Positions 23,301 to 36,071 are shown, counted from the first letter of the stretch. The stretch is DNA of 64,000 bases from Leptasterias polaris (GCA_037783415.1 JAZGTN010000003.1:6176501-6240500); one strand, 5' to 3'. Notes: a model not told the origin generated them from the letters alone. Program-made: numbers and translations.

Positions 23301-24080
23301 TTTTGATGTTTCATGTAATTTGAGCCAAAATTGCAAGGGGGTAAGCCTTGCTGTTCATTCTTGCTGATATTTCATCTTATTTGTGCCGAAATTACAAGGG
23401 GTAAGCCTTGCTGTTCATTCCTGTTGATGTTTCATGTAATTTGTGCCGAAATTACAAGGGGTAAGCCTTGCTGTTCATTCCTTTTGATATTTTCATGTAA
23501 TTTGAGCCAAAATTGCAAGGGGGTAAGCCTTGCTGTTCATTCTTGCTGATATTTCATCTTATTTGTGCCGAAATTACAAGGGGTAAGCCTTGCTGTTCAT
23601 TCCTGTTGATGTTTCATGTAATTTGTGCCGAAATTACAAGGGGTAAGCCTTGCTGTCCATTCCTTTTGATGTTTCATGTAATTTGAGCCAAAATTGCAAG
23701 GGGGTAAGCCTTGCTGTTCATTCTTGCTGATATTTCATCTTATTTGTGCCGAAATTACAAGGGGTAAGCCTTGCTGTTCATTCCTGTTGATGTTTCATGT
23801 AATTTGAGCCAAAATTACAAGGGGTAAGCCTTCTGTTCATTCCTTTTGATATTTTCATGTAATTTGAGCCAAAATTACAAGGGGGTAAGCCTTGCTGATA
23901 ATTCCTGTTGATGTTTCATGTAATTTGAGCCTAATTTACAAGGGGGTATAGCCGCTTGTTGTTCATTCCTGTTGATGTTTCATGAAATTTCAGCCAAAAT
24001 TGCAAGGGGTAAGCCTTGCTGTTCATTCCTGCTGATGTTTCATGTAATTTGAGCCATAGGGGTAGGCCCTTAGCCTTGCT
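20378..24080 (+). repeat. 60-bp satellite array, about 60 monomers
   Basis: Monomers read GGTAAGCCTTGCTGTTCATT, then a TGATGTTTCATG or TGATATTTCATC variant, then GTGCCGAAATTACAAG. Edges (20378-20940, 23870-24080) are more diverged than the core. A 61-bp variant (AAATTGCAAGGGGG) recurs at intervals of 181, 241, 301 or 361 bp, giving a higher-order pattern. Its extra base resets the frame, which explains the repeated short frames beginning MQGGKPCCSF; these are not genes. Confidence 0.97.
20725..20880. mobile_element. 156-bp TIR element inserted in the satellite
   Basis: Perfect 13-bp terminal repeats CTACAATCCCGGC and GCCGGGATTGTAG; GC-rich interior, unlike the satellite. It sits in the diverged left edge of the array. 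Confidence 0.75.
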
Positions 24081-25300
24081 GTTCTTTCCTTTTGACATTT
24101 TATGAAAATGTTATGAAAATGAAAATGGGTAAGCCTTGCTTAGACCAAAAAATAACATATTAAAATTTTGCCCAAATTCGATAAAAATACTTGACTCACC
24201 CCTTGTAAATTTTTCAATGTTTAGCAAAGTTATATACTGTCAATATTTCCCAAAGCATTGCTGATATCCAAGGTCAATTTCAGGCTAGAATTTTTTTCGA
24301 AAATGGGTCAAAAATTAGTTACTAATTTGAGCAAAAAATTTGGAAAAAAAATCACATTGGGTAAGCCTAGCATGAGGTAGGTTTTTGTATGCCTTTTTAT
24401 TTAACTTGAGCTAATATTTAGCACATTTTGGGGAATTGTTGCTCTTTTTTAAAACTAAAAAATAGGCAAAAATTGACAAATCATAAGGGGTATGTAAGTC
24501 TAGCATTTTTATCAAATCAAATTTTAAGGTGCGATAGTATGCTCTCAAATAATGCAGTATACTTTTTTGATTCATTTTTTTGGGGGGTGGAACCTGAAAA
24601 ACTTGCAAAAAATGTGAAATAAAACAAGGTTAGCCTAAGGTGCAATTTTGTGCTTTAAAATGTTAAAGTAGGCTTTTGTGATGCCATTTTTATTGAACTT
24701 GAGCCAGATAAAAGCAATATTTTTATTTGAATTTTTGCTTTTAATTGTTTTTTTAAACATGGGCCAAAAATTTAAAAAACAACAAGGGGTAAGTCCAGCA
24801 TTTTAAGCAAATTTGGACCCTTTTTTAAGGTTTCAGTTAGTGTTCTAATATGGCTTTTCTAATGCCTTTCTATTGCACTTGAGCCAAGATAATAGCAAAA
24901 TTTTTTGAACTGCTGCTATTTTTTAAAACTTAGAACATAGGCAAAAAAGTGAAAAAACAAGCATTTTTAGCAAATTAATTTGGGACATATTTTAAGGTGT
25001 TATTTCATGCCATAAATTAATGCAGTAGGCTTTTTGATGCCTTTCTATTGCCTTTGAGTCAATAAATATGCAATAATTTGAGGATTATTGTAATTTTTGG
25101 GGGCTTAAAAATAGTCAAAAAATTAAAAATATAATCATGAGGGGCAAGTCAAGCATTTTTATCAAATTTGGGCCAACTTTTAAGGTGCGATTTTGTGCTT
25201 GAAAATAATGCAGTAGGTTTTAATTGTGTCTTTATTGAACTTGAGCCAAGCAGTATTTTGGGAAATATTGTTAGGGCCCAAATTTGATAAAATGCTGCAC
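24081..25300 (+). repeat. degenerate tandem repeat, about 160-180 bp
   Basis: Recurring AGCATTTTTATCAAATT, TTTTAAGGTGCGATTT, AATGCAGTAGGCTTTT and GAACTTGAGCCAA. Old and divergent; still begins with GGGTAAGCCT like the satellite. Confidence 0.65.
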
Positions 25301-25663
25301 TTATCCCTGATGTTTTTAAGTGCATTTTTTTGTCCTGTTTTCAAGTTTCATTTTATACAATAGAAATAGTATACCTGCTTATACCTTGGATTAAGTTCAA
25401 TAACAAAGCATCACTGAAAACAGAGCGCTGCATTGGAGTGGTTCATAAGGACAACCTGTATTGGAACAAAGTTAAAACAAGATTCACTTATTTTCATTGT
25501 CACCGACTTCTTTACAACCAGACATTTATGTCCCACTGTTTGGATAACACTATCCTATAGTACTTGAATTCTGCTCACTAAAATCTTAACTTAACCTGTA
25601 CGAGTGGTCAATGATCAAGACATTATAGTCGAACTGCTTTTCACAGGAGTAAAGGGTACTTGC

Positions 25664-26020
25664 AAAGATAGATAGATAGATAGATAGCATTTATTGTCCA
25701 CATTAAAAAATATAGAAATTCGATTTCCACTGGAAAATGGGTAAAAACTAAACATTAAATATGCTATACAATATCATAATATGTAGGCGTGGAGTACAAC
25801 GAACAGTAAAAATCTAGCATTAAAATACGAAAAAGGCAGACGTTGTTGATGTACACATATAATTTTCAATCTGTGCAACGTTCATGTTTTTGTCAAATTT
25901 CTTCACCAAAGAAAAGCGTAAGTAATAAAAAAGAAATTGAATTACAGTAGTATAAGATTCTACATGTACTTGTCTTTCTGAAACTGTTAAGAGTATCCAA
26001 GGTTTTAAAGGATCTTAAGA
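25664..26020 (-). mobile_element. (GATA)n and LINE-tail-like sequence
   Basis: GATAGATAGATAGATAG followed by CATTTATTGTCCA, similar to TCTTTATTGTCCA at 58220 beside a LINE fragment. Probably a 3' tail in reverse orientation; no coding part remains. Confidence 0.4.
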
Positions 26021-26104
26021 CCAGAGGGCGCTGTCTGAGAAGCTGCCACTTTTAAAGATTGCTCCAGAAAAGTCAAGAAAAGTCAATAGTTTCTGCCTTT
26101 TTAA

Positions 26105-26397
26105 CACGTTGACTGCCGGTCATAAATTCGTAGGGGCATCCCATTTGCCAAGCATCTAAGTGTGGTGCGCATGCGCGCATACCAAATAGGTATTTTTTTT
26201 TTTGTCTACATGTTGCAGCATACAAATTCTGATGATGTGTCCTCACCACTGCCAGAAGCGTATTCGTTGCGTTCTCAGCGATGCCAGTGTATTCAATTCA
26301 CTATACAAAAGCCTTTCATTCTCTACGAGTATACTCGTAGTGGCAGAATCCGTTACACCTGTTACTACGAATATACTCGTAGGCGGCAGTCAACGAG
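26105..26397. mobile_element. piggyBac-like MITE with TTAA duplications
   Basis: Flanked by TTAA at 26101-26104 and 26398-26401. Ends CACGTTGACTGCCG and CGGCAGTCAACGAG are inverted repeats. The interior has a perfect 18-bp palindrome CTACGAGTATACTCGTAG near 26320. The small frames here are repeat-derived. Confidence 0.75.
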
Positions 26398-26639
26398 TTA
26401 ATTCCTCCAATTGAAATGTTTCTTCTGTAAGATGATTTATTCTACAACAGACCATCACTCTTCTTCAGTTTGTTGACTAAAGTGAACACCTGAAAGCTGG
26501 ATTTTGCTGAGATAATGTTGGGTATAACATCTCTAACTGTAAGTCTCCTCCATGTATGTTTGATTAATACCCTTGAGACCCAGTACCCCCTCTACATTGT
26601 TCGTCAAATTAACATAACAATGGTTGTAACAAAGAAAGG

Positions 26640-28537
26640 CGTCAACTTGAATGGGTGTGTTGTGGGTGAATGCACTATATCACCATCATATGATCCCCTG
26701 CAGTATACTACATGTAGATCTGATTGCACTTCGAAAATCTCAGAAGTATCCCCCTTCCAGGATACCCACAGATATTTACCAATCTATGAAAGATCTTGGA
26801 CATCTTCGCCTTAGAAGTCGACGAGGAGGACAACAAATCAACTGTGGGCCTGCAACGGCACCAATCAAGCCAACCACCTCTAGCAATTTACAGGTAGCAC
26901 ATTGGAATACCCATTCTGTCTGTAATAAAGCATTGCTTATAAATGACTATATTCAATCTAAGAACATTGATATAATGATGCTGACTGAAACTTGGCTTGG
27001 ACATGAAGATCAAGTCATAATGAACGAGAACGATATCACACCACCTCATTATACCTTCTTCAACGTCCCCCGTCCAGCCGACAGACACGGTGGTATAGCA
27101 ATAGTATGCAAAGCACAACTGAACCTGAGACTTGTTCCAATAACATTCAATGTTAAGTACATGTGAATACTCAGTCATTGCTGATTTAAAACGGTGTATT
27201 CACTATGTGATCATCTACAGACCACCACCGTCAGTAAAGAACCAATTAAAAACATCTACATTCCTGACAGAGTTTGATGATTTCTTTGATGCCATTAATA
27301 TTCTGCCAGGGAAAATATTAATACTTGGCGATTTCAACATCCACCTTGACCACCCAGATAAACATATCCACTCTGCACTTGATGCTTCAGGACTGACGCA
27401 GCATGTATCTGAGCCTACACACTCACAAGGTCACACCCTCGACTGGATCCTTACAAGAAATGAGGAGGACGGTCTACTTGTCTCCCATACTGTTGACATG
27501 AATGGCATCTCAGACCACGGGGTCATTTCATGTTCGCTTCATATGGAAAAGCCATTACCATCAATGGTAGTGTCATCACGCTGTAAATTTCATGGAGTTG
27601 ATCAAGAGTCCCTGGCCCAAGATCTGTCCTGCCACCTACACGATGTTCATTTCGACGGCCATGACATTGACAAATTAATCAACAAGTTTGATGAATCGGT
27701 TATTCATGTACTCGACAAACACGCACCCTTAACAGTCACAATAAAACCTAATAGCTCAAAGCCCAAATGGTACTCCACCTCTGTGGTTGAAGCAAAAATT
27801 TACGTTGGCGAGCAGAACGCAAAAGAGCAAATCTTCTACTGATCGTCTTGCATATTACTCCACCAAGCAGGCCATGCGTGACGTCCTAGTCGAAGCCAAA
27901 TCCAACTATTTTAGAAACTCGCTTGTCAACGCTAACCCCAAGGCTGCTTTTCGGATTGTAAATGAGCTGACAACCACTCCTCGTCAAATCCCTGCAATAT
28001 TAGACGCGCCACGCACCCTCGCCAACGAATTTAGCATATTCTTTACAGATAAAGTCAAAAACATTAGTAGCAGCATCAATGACCTCCATGTGAGTTCCAA
28101 TGTATTTGAAAAACCAGCCCTGCATCCAGACTGTGATTTGTCAGATTTTTTGTCCTGTTTAGCCCAGACGATCTGCTCAAGATCATTAACCAGTCTACTA
28201 CGAAATCTTGCCAACTAGATCCTGTTCCGACCTGGCTACTCAAACAGCACATTGCCATTTTCCTCCCAACACTAAATGAAATTGTTAATGCCTCACTCTC
28301 ATCTGGAGTTTTCCCCAAAGCACTCCGCAACACTGTGATCACACCGATCCTAAAGAAACCTTCACTTGACAAAGATGAACTCCGTAACTACCGCCCAGTG
28401 TCTAATCTTCATTACCTATCCAAGCTCATTGAAAGGGTTGTCAGCACTCAACTAAAACAACACATCAATAAGTACTCTCTTGCAGATCCCCTACAATCAG
28501 CCTACAAAGCCGACCAAAACACCGAAACAGCATTATT
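26640..28537 (+). pseudogene. broken non-LTR retrotransposon (CR1/L2-like LINE)
   Basis: The decayed ORF2 has an APE-type endonuclease part: VAHWNTHSVCNKALLINDY, MMLTETWLGHEDQ and HGGIAIVCK (26884-27166), then ILGDFNIHLDHP, HTLDWILTRNEED and NGISDHGVISCSL (27320-27545). The start of the reverse transcriptase follows: PTWLLKQHIA, GVFPKALRNTVITPILKK, NYRPVSNLHYLSKLIERVVS (28230-28510). Frameshifts lie near 27150, 27800 and 28155. It is cut at 28537 by a SINE, and the rest of the RT, with its YADD-type catalytic box, is absent, so it cannot move itself. Order of domains and motifs fit CR1/L2/Jockey clades; the exact clade is not resolved. Confidence 0.85.
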
Positions 28538-28797
28538 TGGCGTGTCGTGGCCGAGCGGTCTAGGTCACCGGACCTAAGCAAGGCACTTAACCATAATTGC
28601 TTCGAAAAAAGTTGGGAAGGTAGTGCATTCTGCTCTACCAGACAGGCTCCTAGTGGATGATACCCATGCCTAAATCCTTAAGGACTGTAAAGGGGTTAAC
28701 CCTGTTTCAGCCCCAGGAGTAGGAGGCAACTTGCCCCTGGTTTCAGCGCATTGTATCTCTGGAAAATGTGCTCTTATAAGTCTTACTTATTATTATT
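28538..28797 (+). mobile_element. tRNA-Leu-derived SINE with internal deletion
   Basis: Starts GGCGTGTCGTGGCCGAGCGG, then jumps from GACCTAAGC straight to AAGGCACTTAACC, losing the B box. Both deletion edges read AGC in the full copy at 39491. Ends in (ATT)n. Confidence 0.88.
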
Positions 28798-30480
28798 AAC
28801 TTGAAATTCTCTCCTGGCTATGAATAGATGTAACCAAGATGTCATATGCCTTACACAGTGACACACCATTAAAAGCAAGGGGGCGGTCGCGGTAGGCAAA
28901 TTTTGTGTTTCTATTAATAACATAAGACCATGACCCTTTGAAGTTTGCCGGCGGCAGTCCCCATTGACATTTCCACACCAAAAAAACATACGTTGTACAC
29001 ACGCACCCATTGAAACACGTACAGATTTTTCGCCTACGCGTTTTGTACATGAACCTTTGATAGATAAGTTCTGCAGCCAACATAATGTAATCTAAATATC
29101 ATCAGGCTACTACAAAGTCTTTCTAGCATGGGAATTACCTTGGGATCACCCCCAAACAGACTTAATTGCCCTATAATTAAAAGTGCCTTCTGATGAGGCG
29201 AAACTCATCAGTCAGTAATTTAATGGGAGCCTTGTGACCCAGGGTTAATGAGCGTTTGCATGGTTCATGTTGACAGCAGCTTGCTGATACGAGAGTATAG
29301 TCACCATCAACAAGGAGTAATTGACTAAGGAATAACAAACACTTTTTTTGTATAAACATATCTTTTGATAAGTTTCTGCACTTTGATGTATTTCTTAATT
29401 ATCATATCAAGCTGAGCTAAAAGAAATCTTACCTTAAAATTACTTTCCTCAAGTTGAAAGTACAAAGATGTCATTCTCTTCAAGACAAGCCAAATCTCAA
29501 TCAATATTTCAATGGTCCATGTTGACGGATAATACATCCAAGTAAATCATCAAAACTTGGAAATTAGGAAGACAAAATTGAGGAAAATCAGGATAATGTT
29601 GACTTGAGAACATTTGTGGATTTATGTTATGGAGGTTCATTACTCAAGGCACTTTGCCCTAGCTTCTCAATAAACAAATTGCACCACTTTTTTTTGAAAC
29701 TGCCAGCATGAATGAGGAAGAATGATTGTTACAAAACTTCACTAAGAATGGCTTTAGTCTGACAGAGCACAGAATTGTAGAGTCTTATAAGTTTTCTTTG
29801 CAAAGAGATCTTGTCTTTTACCTGGTAAATGATTGTCACCTGTGGTTGCAAGTGCTCTTCATGTCCTGAAATCTTGACCTTCATGGTTTGTGGCGACAAC
29901 AAATACTGCATCCCAGCAATTCATTAATTCACTCCATACCCAGTCCTCACACAAGCATCTGGTTTTTGGAGACAGCAGAGTACTGCATCACTGCAAATAT
30001 TAATTAGTAAATGAACAACTTCATATCAACTAACCCTGCATTAAACAAAACAAGCTTTTTCACTTGGGTTTAACATTACCAGCAACACCAAAGTTTTAAA
30101 TTTATTTTACCTAACAATGGGCCAATGTTTACATCTACAAAGATTTTACGAAAAATAGTTTGGGTGCAATAGTTCATGCACAAACTTTCACTTACTTAGG
30201 TAAACCTCTTTGAGGTTCAACTCCAGAGAAGAAATCTCACCTTAAAATTCCATTAGTGAACCTGGTGATATGAAGATGTAAAAATACTTGGATGTCAGTC
30301 TCCTCACGCAAAGACATCATGCCATCTTTATGGTCCATGTCGACCACTAGTATTGGACACCATTCAAATTTTTTTAGATGATAGGATAGGTGCTTGGAAC
30401 AACATGTGGTTTCAGTTTTTTGAAATAACATCAGAGTTGGGTATGGATTTGGAAACATATTTTAAACTATTTAAATTAAA
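28798..30480. other. intergenic DNA, no gene recognised
   Basis: Only short frames without similarity. Two weak internal repeats (GATGTCATTCTCTTCAAGAC-like at 29470 and 30310, each near a CTTGGAT block) suggest an old element. Confidence 0.35.
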
Positions 30481-30499
30481 AACAAAAAACTTACTACAA

Positions 30500-30640
30500 C
30501 AGTGGGGATTTGAACCTGCGACCTCTGGATTAACATGCCGGTGCTCTACAAACTGAGCTATCTAGCCTTAATGTTGGCGGTTTCCTTATTTTGTCGATAT
30601 CTTTGTTCTAGGGTGTCAGCAGTCAGAAGCCCAGATAATA
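30500..30640 (-). mobile_element. tRNA-like SINE, second family (copy 1)
   Basis: Minus strand: TAGCTCAGTTTGTAGAGC (A box, 30543-30560) and GGTTCAAATCC (B box, 30506-30516). Adjacent sequence ATGTTGGCGGTTTCC and GCAGTCAGAAGCC is shared with 37232-37324, so it is an element, not a tRNA gene. Confidence 0.65.
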
Positions 30641-30756
30641 AATATAACAATTTTGTTGGGAACAGAAAAATACATTGAATATATTGGGGTTTTGTTGGGG
30701 GGGGGGGGGGGGGGGGAATACCCAAGCAAGCAGAATTTATAGCCCTCAATTAATTT

Positions 30757-31091
30757 TAAGGCAGGATGTACTTTTGGTAATTGCCAAAGACCAGTATCCT
30801 CACTTAGTGTATCCCAACATATGCATACAATAACAAACAAAGAGAGCATGTTGCATAGAATTGTGTGCTTTCAAATGCCTTGGAAAGACTTCATGCCTGA
30901 AGCCTTTCTCAGATTCAAATATTTTAGTGAGAAATTACATGTACCTCCTTCTCAAAAACTACATTACTTCAGAGGAAGTCGTTTTTCAAAATGTTGTATA
31001 CTGTCAGAAGCTCTCAGGTGCTCCTAAACCAAGTAAGTTTTTATGGTAATGTATTTATTGAGTAATTACCAAAAGTGTCCACTACCTTTAA
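30757..31091 (+). mobile_element. TTAA-flanked MITE (copy 3)
   Basis: Matches 17477-17845 from GACCAGTATCCTCACTTAGT to GAGTAATTACCAAAAGTGTC and ends CTACCTTTAA. Preceded by a G-run (30696-30717). Confidence 0.8.
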
Positions 31092-31357
31092 GCTCCAAAC
31101 AACAACCTTTCCCATGCAACAAGAACCGGGTTTACAAGTTTGACTGATTTACAAACAATACAAAGTACAATAATGTCGTCGTCAAAATTTTAATCATTGA
31201 ATGATACATGCACGTCACTGACATACTTCTGAACAGCAAAACATCACCAGTCCATGACTTTACCCGGGTGACAACCACTGGCAGATCAGAGGGAAACATC
31301 CTAGAACTACCAAGATGAACAATATTGCTTTAAAACAAACGCTCTAAGTAAAAACCA

Positions 31358-31540
31358 GGGCCCAATTTCAATAAGCAGAAACTATTGCTTCACAAATGTC
31401 TGCAAAGCAACAATAAATAGGGTACCAGTCACATTTTTCACATGTGATATGGTAGTTTAGCTGGTAACCCTTTTCTGGTAAGCATAATTTTGTTGTGCTT
31501 AGCTAGTTTTGTGCTTAAGCAGCTCTATGGAATTGGGCCC
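31358..31540. mobile_element. GGGCCCAATTTC MITE (copy 1)
   Basis: 183 bp, with ends GGGCCCAATTTCA and AGCTCTATGGAATTGGGCCC. Interior GCTGGTAACCCTTTTCTGGTAAGC is typical of the family seen again at 35881, 36072, 45711 and 55481. Confidence 0.8.
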
Positions 31541-31666
31541 TGTTCACAACACTGTATAGTCTGTATACATACACTGCGTATACATCACATGGTATTTCGT
31601 CTGGTACCCTGTTTATGCTGAATAAAATTGCTGCATTATTGAAACTGGCTTGCTTATTCACCTTAA

Positions 31667-31957
31667 CCCTTTAGAGACCATTCATTTCCGTATAATCATC
31701 ACAAAATGCCCAGACATTGCTAATATTGTTAGTTTCTTTATTGAAATTTTGTCGGTAAAAATGTCAACATAAATAACATGAAAGGGAAAAGTTAGTTTCT
31801 TGTTTAGAAATTGGAAAACTATGTCAACATATTACATCAGAATTTCATATGTGGTCATGACCTTTACTTTGACCTCTTTATGTGAATAAAGTAGGTTAAA
31901 CTTTGCGGCCGCTGTAGCTGTTTTGGTACAAGCTTGTACGCTATGGTCTCTAAAGGG
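31667..31957. mobile_element. piggyBac-like MITE with CCC termini
   Basis: TTAA (31663-31666, 31958-31961) flanks perfect 15-bp inverted ends CCCTTTAGAGACCAT and ATGGTCTCTAAAGGG. The CCC start and TTAA target are piggyBac hallmarks. 291 bp, no coding capacity. Confidence 0.88.
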
Positions 31958-31961
31958 TTAA

Positions 31962-34900
31962 TTACAAGGTGTGAACAAAAAAAGAAGTAATTTCTTTTCT
32001 TTGGCAAGGGTAACTCAAGATGTAGTCTTGGTGCAAGACCCTATTATGCAGTTTCTAGTTACATGCACAGTGCACTTGCACTACATCATTTACCCAAAGT
32101 AGGCGCTAGCAGCCTGTGCTACCTGTTTTGGATCTATGGGGGTGGGGGTAGGTAGTCTGGTTGATGGCACAATGGCCTAGGTGGTTGGGTCATGAGAAAC
32201 GACTTGCACCAAGACTTGGGTAACTAACATGCATCGATATCTGAATAGGAATGCATAAACAGTGAATTACATAATCAGTATTAGATGTGTACAGAAAAGT
32301 GTGTCGGACTTGTGTCTGTTCCAATGAATGGTATTTGTCAGAGGGGTGTCTGGGTGTTTTTTGAACATCCTGTTATAATAGTGGATGTGCTGCCTATTCA
32401 TTTACAGAGATACACATACATGCAAATGTTTTTGTGAGTTTGCAATACAAGCCTTTTCACAATGCAGTGCGCCCTCCACCGTTTACAACAAAGAGGCCAT
32501 TTTCTTTTAAAAATCACTTTGCAATTCAGCACTGCACATGGAATTTGGGACCTATTTGACCGACATTAATGTGAAAAACATTGAACAGCCTCATAAAAAA
32601 TGCCATCTTATGCTGTTAACAAAGAAAAATACAACTTTGCCGCATTGCAAACCATAATTGCACTTGAACAATGAGGTCAGCACTGCATGATGGCTAACAC
32701 TTTGTGATGCAATGCACTGTGAAAATGGCCTCTCCAAACTGTAAACTATAGAGGGCTCACTATTGCAAATCAACCATATCTGGACACCATATTTTTCTTA
32801 ATTTTACAGCAAATGTATACACCCTCTTTTTCAAATTATAGCTTACAACCCTTTTATACAGTATCATATTCAGTGACACCAGTAAGAGTGCAAAGGAATA
32901 TACTGTTAAAAATTATACTTTTTGGCCCAGCATTGCAATTGGCTGTAGAATAACTCGCTTACCAGAAGCAACACTTACAATTTTTTACACACACACACAG
33001 TGGGCTTAACCTTTCATTTATAAAAAATTTACAGTTTACAATTAACATCCCAAATAGTTATATCAAGCACCTGTTTTCTATATTTGCACAATCTGCCAAA
33101 CCAACTGATACCATTTAAGGGTAAAGTTTTGCAACAAAGGGCTGCGTCCGAAAACAGTGGCTTTATTTCTTCTGCTTTTGTCTTTAGTATAGACCTTTAT
33201 CACGGAGCCGCCATCTTGTTTTTCCTTTGATTCAAATCAATGTAAACCAAACTGAGCCATGAAGGGAAAAATGGTCTGGTACCTTTCCAGTATAATGAGA
33301 ATCAGTATTCAGTAATGCTATTTCACCCAGGGAGCAAGACTAAATACGGCAGCGTGATAATGGTTAACAGCAACACCAAAGTAATGTTGCTAAATACCAC
33401 TTCACAGACAGCCTAGTGATCATTTTAAAACCATATTGTGTTTTGGCAACATCTTGAAATCTATTCTTAAGCAGAGCAGATCAAGCGAATGGAATACGAA
33501 CAAATTTAACATTCAGCCCGTTTCTTTAAATTGTCATTAGCATTCTTTGTATACATCGAAAACATAAATGAATTAGGGGTAATTGTAGTAGGATACACAT
33601 CTGCCTTTCATGCTGTGAAAAACAAATAATACCATGCAGTTTTTAAGTATTTAAGAAGCATAAAGGGAAAAAGACATTGCATCATGGAATTGAATTTTTT
33701 ATATCTCTTATTGTAGTAAATAATTGTAGTCGACCCTTTTTATCCCCCTTTCAAATTTATGATTTTCATAGGATTGTAGCAGTTGGGATGATACAAATCT
33801 CAAGTTTGTTGATTTCAAAGGATTGATGAAGTAAAACTGATATCGATTGATTTAGACGAAATTAAGATCCAACAATAACACACATTCTTCTTTGATGATT
33901 TTGGGGGGAAGGATTATTGTCTACAATCATTACCATTGGGGTTAACTGAAACTAAACAATACAATGATGCATGTCTGTCCGATGATATAAGAAGCATATT
34001 CAATACAGCTCAGTACTATTTTCAACACCTCAACCCTTAACCTCGTGAGCCAAGTACTTTTACTTGCTTAAGACTTATAATATTCTACAAGATATTAACT
34101 ATGTTATTTAACACACAAAGTGGCCAAAGTTGAAATCATTGCAATCTTGAGCTCTGGCTTTGACAACTCTTGTGTCACTTCCGCTACTGATCATCCAATA
34201 GTAACATGGGGACAAGCACATTTTTGGAGATCAACAATTTCTCCGAGGGTGAGTAAAGACTGGTTCATACCTCACACGAGTCTGAGTAGCAAATTTCAAT
34301 GAGAAAGTAGCAAGACTTTGCCGTCAACGTCAACGTCATAGATAACAGCATAGTGTTCATGTACATTGTATGCAGCAATTATCATTTTAAAGAGTGCATA
34401 TTGTTTATTTGGGTTTTTGGTTCTTATAGCTAAGAATTGTTGAAGTAACTACAAGACCTGAAAAAAAAAAAAAATTATAAGTTTGTCACTTCAAATTTTA
34501 GCCACTGGTTGAAATGCCAATCCTCATGAAACACACACACAGTTTACAGAAAATGGTAAAGCAATCAATTATGCTGGGAAGATGTCTACAGATCAAAAAA
34601 GCAGTTATTTTCACCAGGAATACTGGCACACATCTCAAATCCATTGATGAAGACAACAGGGTAGATATTAGAAAATTATGTCCTTAAATGTCTTACTGAA
34701 ATGTTTTGGACATGTCAAATGCGGCGTGACACTGTCCCTGTGGCGCTGTATTTTGTAGAATACAGGTGTGCGGACATACAAAATACGGCTCCTTTCACAT
34801 AATGAAATTCAAGTTGGTTTTTCTTTCAAACAAACTGACTTTCTAAGTTACTTTCAAGTATGGTTTGCGGTAACCTTTCTAATCTTATTAGAGTATGAGA

Positions 34901-35325
34901 AAGCTCAGGGTAAACTGTGTGTCTCAGTAATTTAGTGCATAACTAATCAGCTATAATCCAATCAAATATTTGATGTTTGAATAGCACACAAAAACAGTTG
35001 AATGTCGTGCAACGCTCCATCAACATTTAATTACAGGACGGTACGGAGGAAATGTGCACTTATTAATCTCATGTGGTTCCATTTGCAAACAGGATTTTTT
35101 TTTTTATATCAGAAATAAAAAATCTTTCCTGGTATTTTGATTCATCAACTGAAAGTTTGATTCATCTGAAAATTTGATTACCTGAAAGGGATGGAACTGT
35201 ACTATCGATGGGATGGAATTGTACTAAATTAAGTCTGAGACAGTCATGAACAGGATTTCATAATCTAGAGTTGGTAAGTTAAACTTACCAGCCGTCTTCT
35301 GTGACTTACAGTTAATATAGACCAA
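31962..35325. other. intergenic DNA, no gene recognised
   Basis: No coding exon recognised on either strand. 33190-33365 is MITE-like (TAGACCTTTATCACGGAGCC at one end, GGCAGCGTGATAA at the other). Short (AC)n at 32988. Confidence 0.4.
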
Positions 35326-35580
35326 GTGACCTGTGACATCACATGTTTACAAAAGAGCCTCAGAGCCTGGACTTCCTGCCATGCCTGCAGGCACAGTTGG
35401 TACACAACTCAATGAAAGAAAACTTACAATCCGACATTTTGTGGAGATTGCACTGTCTGATTTCAAAGGGAGAAGGTACCTCTCAAAACTTGTTCAGCTG
35501 GTAATTTTTATAACTCTTGAATCTATGTGGAAATTATGGCACAAGTATCATCATGGCACAACATGTAAACTTTCACAGTG

Positions 35581-35737
35581 CAGGCCTGGAAATTCATATT
35601 TGAGAGGGCAAGGCAAATTTCCTTTTGCAAAGGGCACTTCCCTTGTAAAACCTCAAATCTATGGAAAATGTTTGAAGGGGCACCAAGGCCAAGACAAGGG
35701 CAACAGAGGCCATGGTCTCCATGTAATTGCAGGCCTG
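35581..35737 (+). mobile_element. CAGGCCTGGAA element (copy 1)
   Basis: Ends CAGGCCTGGAAATT and AATTGCAGGCCTG are inverted. Interior TTTGAGAGGGCAAGG, AAAGGGCACTTCC, GGGGCACCAAGGCCAAGAC. It lies inside a 171-residue frame (35333-35848) that is therefore spurious. Confidence 0.8.
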
Positions 35738-35880
35738 CCAGCGTATTATCTCGCCTACCAGAAAGGCCCTGGAGTGTACAAAGTCAATCTTTTTGTAAAC
35801 ATAGGTTACATGGTCTATATTATGTCAGCACACATGAGCCTTGTGTAGCATGTTCACCAAACATTACGCATAAACAACCT

Positions 35881-36070
35881 GGGCCCAAATCATACATGTA
35901 GGGCTGCTTAAGCAGACAACAGAGCTTAACAATTTCCCGCTAAGCAAAAACAAACAGGAAACCAACATATGACATGGTATTTTGGCTGGTAACTTTTTTT
36001 TCTGGTGAGCACAATTTCTCTTGTGCTTTGCTAATTTTCTGTGCTACAGCAGCTCTATGAAATTGGGCCC
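35881..36070. mobile_element. GGGCCCAATTTC MITE (copy 2)
   Basis: 190 bp, GGGCCCAAATCA to TATGAAATTGGGCCC, interior TGGCTGGTAAC. Confidence 0.75.
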
Positions 36071-36071
36071 T

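Noticed and set aside
21283..23549. Several plus-strand frames beginning MQGGKPCCSFLL
   Set aside because: All are satellite monomers; each starts at the 61-bp variant and ends at the next frame reset.
20378..24080. CRISPR-like array of direct repeats
   Set aside because: Head-to-tail satellite with no unique spacers, in eukaryotic DNA.
26024..26036. CTCF-like CCAGAGGGCGCTG
   Set aside because: AGAGGGCGC motifs recur in repeats here; a single match without context is not evidence.
30500..30567. tRNA gene on the minus strand
   Set aside because: A and B boxes are present but the acceptor stem does not close, and the flanks are shared with a second copy at 37232, so it is a SINE.
35333..35901. 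171- and 107-residue plus-strand frames
   Set aside because: They cross a CAGGCCTGGAA repeat element that recurs three more times in the window, and resemble no protein.
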